Shown: in pieces, positions 60,601 to 64,000 of the stretch
Layout of the letters: the number at the start of each line of letters is the position of its first letter
How positions within the stretch are numbered: position 1 is the stretch's first letter
NCBI GenBank assembly: GCA_039881145.1
Contig: JAYKKI010000087.1
Location: forward strand, 9,230,001-9,294,000
Length of the DNA: 64,000 nt
Reading direction: 5' to 3'
From: Druceiella hillmani
Lineage: Eukaryota; Arthropoda; Insecta; Lepidoptera; Hepialidae
Notes under the pieces: model-generated
Databases searched by the model: none
Told to the model about the DNA's origin: nothing
The model's input: the letters and a program-made list of their open reading frames with translations, nothing else
Program-made: the position numbers and the translations under genes

Positions 60601-62180
60601 ACATGTAATTTTTTTTTGTTTTCAGAATAGTTTGTTTGACTAGATTCGTGATATGGCATGTACGGGCATACATTCAAAAATATGGAAAATATACGATATT
60701 TTGTTGCACTGCATTTAGATGAAAATAATAAAAGTATGTTGATACCTATAACATGGACTTTATCACGTATTCTAACATATCTAACTCCGAATGAAAACTA
60801 TGCAAATACACTGAATTGGGTAAAACAAAAGAGTTGGTGATTTTGACTCGGACCTTTGTTCCTAAAAATTTTACAAAATGGTACCAATTTCACTATTTTT
60901 TAATTATTGAAAGTATTATAGTTTTATCACGTTCTGTTCAACTTCTTTCTTTTCACAATTTGATAATAGTAAAAAAAATTATTTTTTTAAGATAACGAGT
61001 GTACTCCTAGAAAAAAATACTATTTGCTAATAATCATAACATATTATGATTATTTTCAAATAATAAAGTTTTTATAACATTATCTAACAAGGAGTTAGGC
61101 ATCATTTGTTACGTAGTAAAAGCGCAAAATCTCAGCTGGATAGCGAATTTCGCTATGCCCCGTAAAACAGGATCACGCAAATGATATGAACTTAAGGCCG
61201 CCTTACGTGTTCGTATTTTATGAAACTATAAAACTTCCATTCCATCAATGGGACATTAAGAAATTGATATTTTTCTATATATTTTACGGTTGGTGATAGC
61301 AAAAATTCAGTGTCAAAATGCTAAATTTATTTAGGCAGATACTATTAAACAATGGAAAAAAGCAATATTGAATATTTAAAGGAGAATATTCTAATTGAAA
61401 AATTAGAGACTTAATTTTTTATAAATTATATACTTAGAGCTTCATATAATTGAAATGAAAAATTTATATTAAGAGCTTTAAAATTTTATCGGCGGTTTTG
61501 GAACTATTCGACTTTATATTACGTTAGCACCCAGAATTAGGTTAATTATGGTACGGGATGAAACCAGACTCAAATCTCCAGATCTCTTGTTTTGACAATA
61601 AAAAACAATGAAAATAACGTCTATTAGCCAAACATGAAAAAAAAAATTAGAAAGGAAATTTTTTCTTGAAAAAAATATCACTGAACAACACAAAATTTAA
61701 AACTGTCAACTAGATAAGCCGTTTACCAAAAGTGTTAGCATAATAGTATAGATAAAGAATACACTACTGTGCGCGTGACCGATGGAAAGTAACCTCAAAT
61801 GATCGATTAAATTAGTAAACGTTTCAAAATGTTAAAGTTGACAGTTTTACAGTTTTCTGTATCATATAAGATTCCTTAATTTTTTTTTTGAATGGATCAT
61901 AGGTGATCATATTTTTCCAAATATTGAAAACGAAGTTAGTCTCTACTAAAATTTAATTAAATTGAACCCTCAACCAGTTTTTTAATGTAAACAATTTAGC
62001 TCTATTCTAATTTTGGCTAACAAAATTCAGTTTAAAAATTTTTAAAAATAAAGCTACAAACCATCTATTCATATATTTATGCATTGTAATTAATTTTAAC
62101 GAAGAACACAAAACAGGAAGAAATACATTTTTTCTGTATTAGATATTTTTATTTTTAATTTAAATATAATATATGTAAGA
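60601..62180. other. Non-coding AT-rich sequence, no gene seen
   Basis: Contains a perfect hairpin AATAATCATAA (61029-61039) against 61044-61054 with a 4-base loop. The 60-codon frame at 60658-60840 has no recognisable motif. Confidence 0.6.
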
Positions 62181-62276
62181 TTTTACAAAATTTCACACTA
62201 TTATGTTGCATTCGGACATCCAAAAATATGTATGGTTTTACGAAATTGATTGTGTTGCATTCGCACATCCAAAATG
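62181..62276. repeat. Diverged direct duplication, about 54-bp unit
   Basis: TTTTACAAAATT...TGTTGCATTCGGACATCC (62181-62226) and TTTTACGAAATT...TGTTGCATTCGCACATCC (62236-62270) are direct copies; the second has lost several bases in the middle. Confidence 0.75.
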
Positions 62277-62654
62277 GTTGCTTAATATATAGATTTAAAT
62301 ACTTTAATTGCTTGATAAAAACGCGTTAATTAATTACACTGACTAGAAAAAGACGTGCTAAATACCTACTGAAAACATATTATAATTTTAGGGTAACCTC
62401 AAAAGCAAAAACGGAACTCTTGTAAGATTCAATTCTCCTATTAAAATTCCATATATGTGTGGGACATCTTTTCAAAGACTTCATTATAAGGGTCTCGTAA
62501 ATATTTTTTTATAAGAGATCAATTTTACAATAACCAAAATGAGTACCGAGTAGCTCCGTTTCCAAGAAAATGTGGCTTTAAGTTGAATCGGGACACGATC
62601 ATTCAATCGTTACGCATGAATGAGCGAAAATTAGGTCATCGCTCAATTTTTATT

Positions 62655-62712
62655 CAAGTCAATTGTTTACTCATCAGTCTAGTTGTTTACTCCAGTCTAG
62701 TTGTTTACTCAT
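62655..62712. repeat. Three-copy tandem repeat, 18-20 bp unit
   Basis: CAGTCTAGTTGTTTACTC stands at 62675-62692 and 62693-62710, and a variant CAAGTCAATTGTTTACTC at 62655-62672 forms a third unit. Confidence 0.85.
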
Positions 62713-64000
62713 AGAATGTCGACCACATTATGCAAATATATTATCAGATATTGGGACGGACAAGAAGGACGCACAAAACTGAAAGTTGATAACTTCATGG
62801 TTGAGTACTCCCTCTGACATTTTTCCTACTTCTAATAAATAACAAAAATCGAAATACCACCTTAGTAATTAGATTCTGATCTAGTTTATTTTTATGTTTA
62901 GATTTTTCTACCATCGTAACCACAATCTCTTATTGAATTAATTACGGTGCTTGGAGATGAGACCATTATTTTGAACTTATGTGTAGTTGAGTTTCCACAA
63001 ACAATGTTCATATACTGGCTACCCAGTAACTGTTATGTCATCTTCTTGTTGAGAAAAATAATATATATTGTCATAATTGATGCTGGTTGTACCTATAAGT
63101 TTCATTAAAACTTGGAAATATGTAGGGATCAACCTTAAACTATGGATCTCAGATCGTTATGGAAGCACTGAATTACCATTAGAACTGAATGTAATCATTT
63201 CTCTAGTATAGTTGTTATAAGATAATATCTCCTTCTTACTTAGCATTATAACGATAATAATCAATATGTTTCGGTATTTTCACATAATTTTTATTTATTA
63301 TAAATCTAATTTTAATAAAATATACTCGATAATACAGGAAGCGTTCGGTAATAGTCATTTAAGTTTAAGGTATTAAATATTTCAGTTTGATTTAAAAACT
63401 AAACTGTCCAATTATAATTAATTTGCAAAAATTGCTAACAAATTCTGAATAAGTATTTTGTTGAATTACGTCTGCGAGACGGTAAATTCTGTATCTTAGT
63501 TAAAGATTACGAGAGATCAAGCGAGATGATTACATCGATTTCACATTTCGAATTTCTAGATACTTTTTTGTTACTATCATATATGTGATATATTGAAAGA
63601 TTCTATTAATCACAAGTATTCAAAATTTTGTTTAGTAATAAGTATTTTACAAATCATTAGATAATTCAAGATGGTAAGTAAATGTGTCTTATTCAGGTTC
63701 ATGTACTCTCATGAAAATTCACATGATCCGTAGTAAGTATAGTAAGGTTTTTTTTTTATAAAACCGTTCTGAATCAAGGAATAATTCGAAGATTTTAAAT
63801 TCACAAACTCATACATATTTACCAGACACAAAATTATAATTGTGATGTACATAAAAATGATCTTCGCGCAACATATTCATTTGAGGACATCAAATAGCAC
63901 TAAAAACACCATCTCATTACAGAGTAAAAATTAAACATGTAATGACGATTATCGATTGTATTATGCGTAAAGAAAATATGGTATAACATACCACAAGTTA
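62713..64000. other. Non-coding AT-rich sequence, no gene seen
   Basis: No recognisable coding or repeat content up to the window end. Confidence 0.65.

Overview
The window looks like non-coding chromosomal DNA from an arthropod, most likely an insect. It is strongly AT-rich, it carries a dozen or so long (TA)n arrays, and its recognisable coding matter is all dead transposable elements of arthropod type: a Jockey-clade LINE with a PRE_C2HC/zinc-knuckle gag, three RTE-like LINEs, and two Tc1/mariner-like DNA transposon copies. I found no host gene, exon, tRNA or rRNA that I can defend. The window may be an intron or an intergenic block.

Layout. 0-10 kb: AT-rich sequence with (TA)n arrays, two copies of a short unnamed repeat beside such arrays (2.04 and 3.57 kb), a near-perfect hairpin (5.3 kb), and a pair of inverted motifs (6.70 and 8.16 kb). 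10.2-11.4 kb: a 108-bp fold-back hairpin, then a decayed plus-strand LINE with a microsatellite grown inside its reverse transcriptase. 11.4-28.2 kb: empty AT-rich sequence with microsatellites and small tandem repeats. 28.2-30.6 kb: an RTE-like LINE on the minus strand, delimited by a 13-bp target-site duplication, with most of its endonuclease deleted and its catalytic YADD/FADD box destroyed. 31.8-36.4 kb: a nearly complete Jockey-clade element on the minus strand, broken by frameshifts and stops, inserted inside a copy of a short palindromic repeat that has its own 12-bp duplication. 37-45 kb: mostly empty, with a diverged duplication at 44.4-44.9 kb. 45.3-51.5 kb: a cluster of five more copies of the palindromic repeat, an RTE-like 3' remnant, and a 316-bp mariner-derived MITE. 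51.5-59.5 kb: empty. 59.5-60.6 kb: a fossil mariner-like transposase of the same family as the MITE. The rest is AT-rich with minor repeats.

The most interesting signal is the palindromic repeat family (six copies; 31.78, 45.34, 46.29, 47.71, 50.28 and 51.39 kb). Four of the copies carry a motif that folds like a type I hammerhead ribozyme: stem I CCAC/GUGG, core CUGAAGA and CGAAA, a tiny stem III, and a GUC cleavage site. Three copies have target-site duplications of about 9-13 bp. This fits terminal repeats of Penelope-like elements or non-autonomous retrozyme-like derivatives, but no Penelope reverse transcriptase is visible here, so the assignment is an inference.
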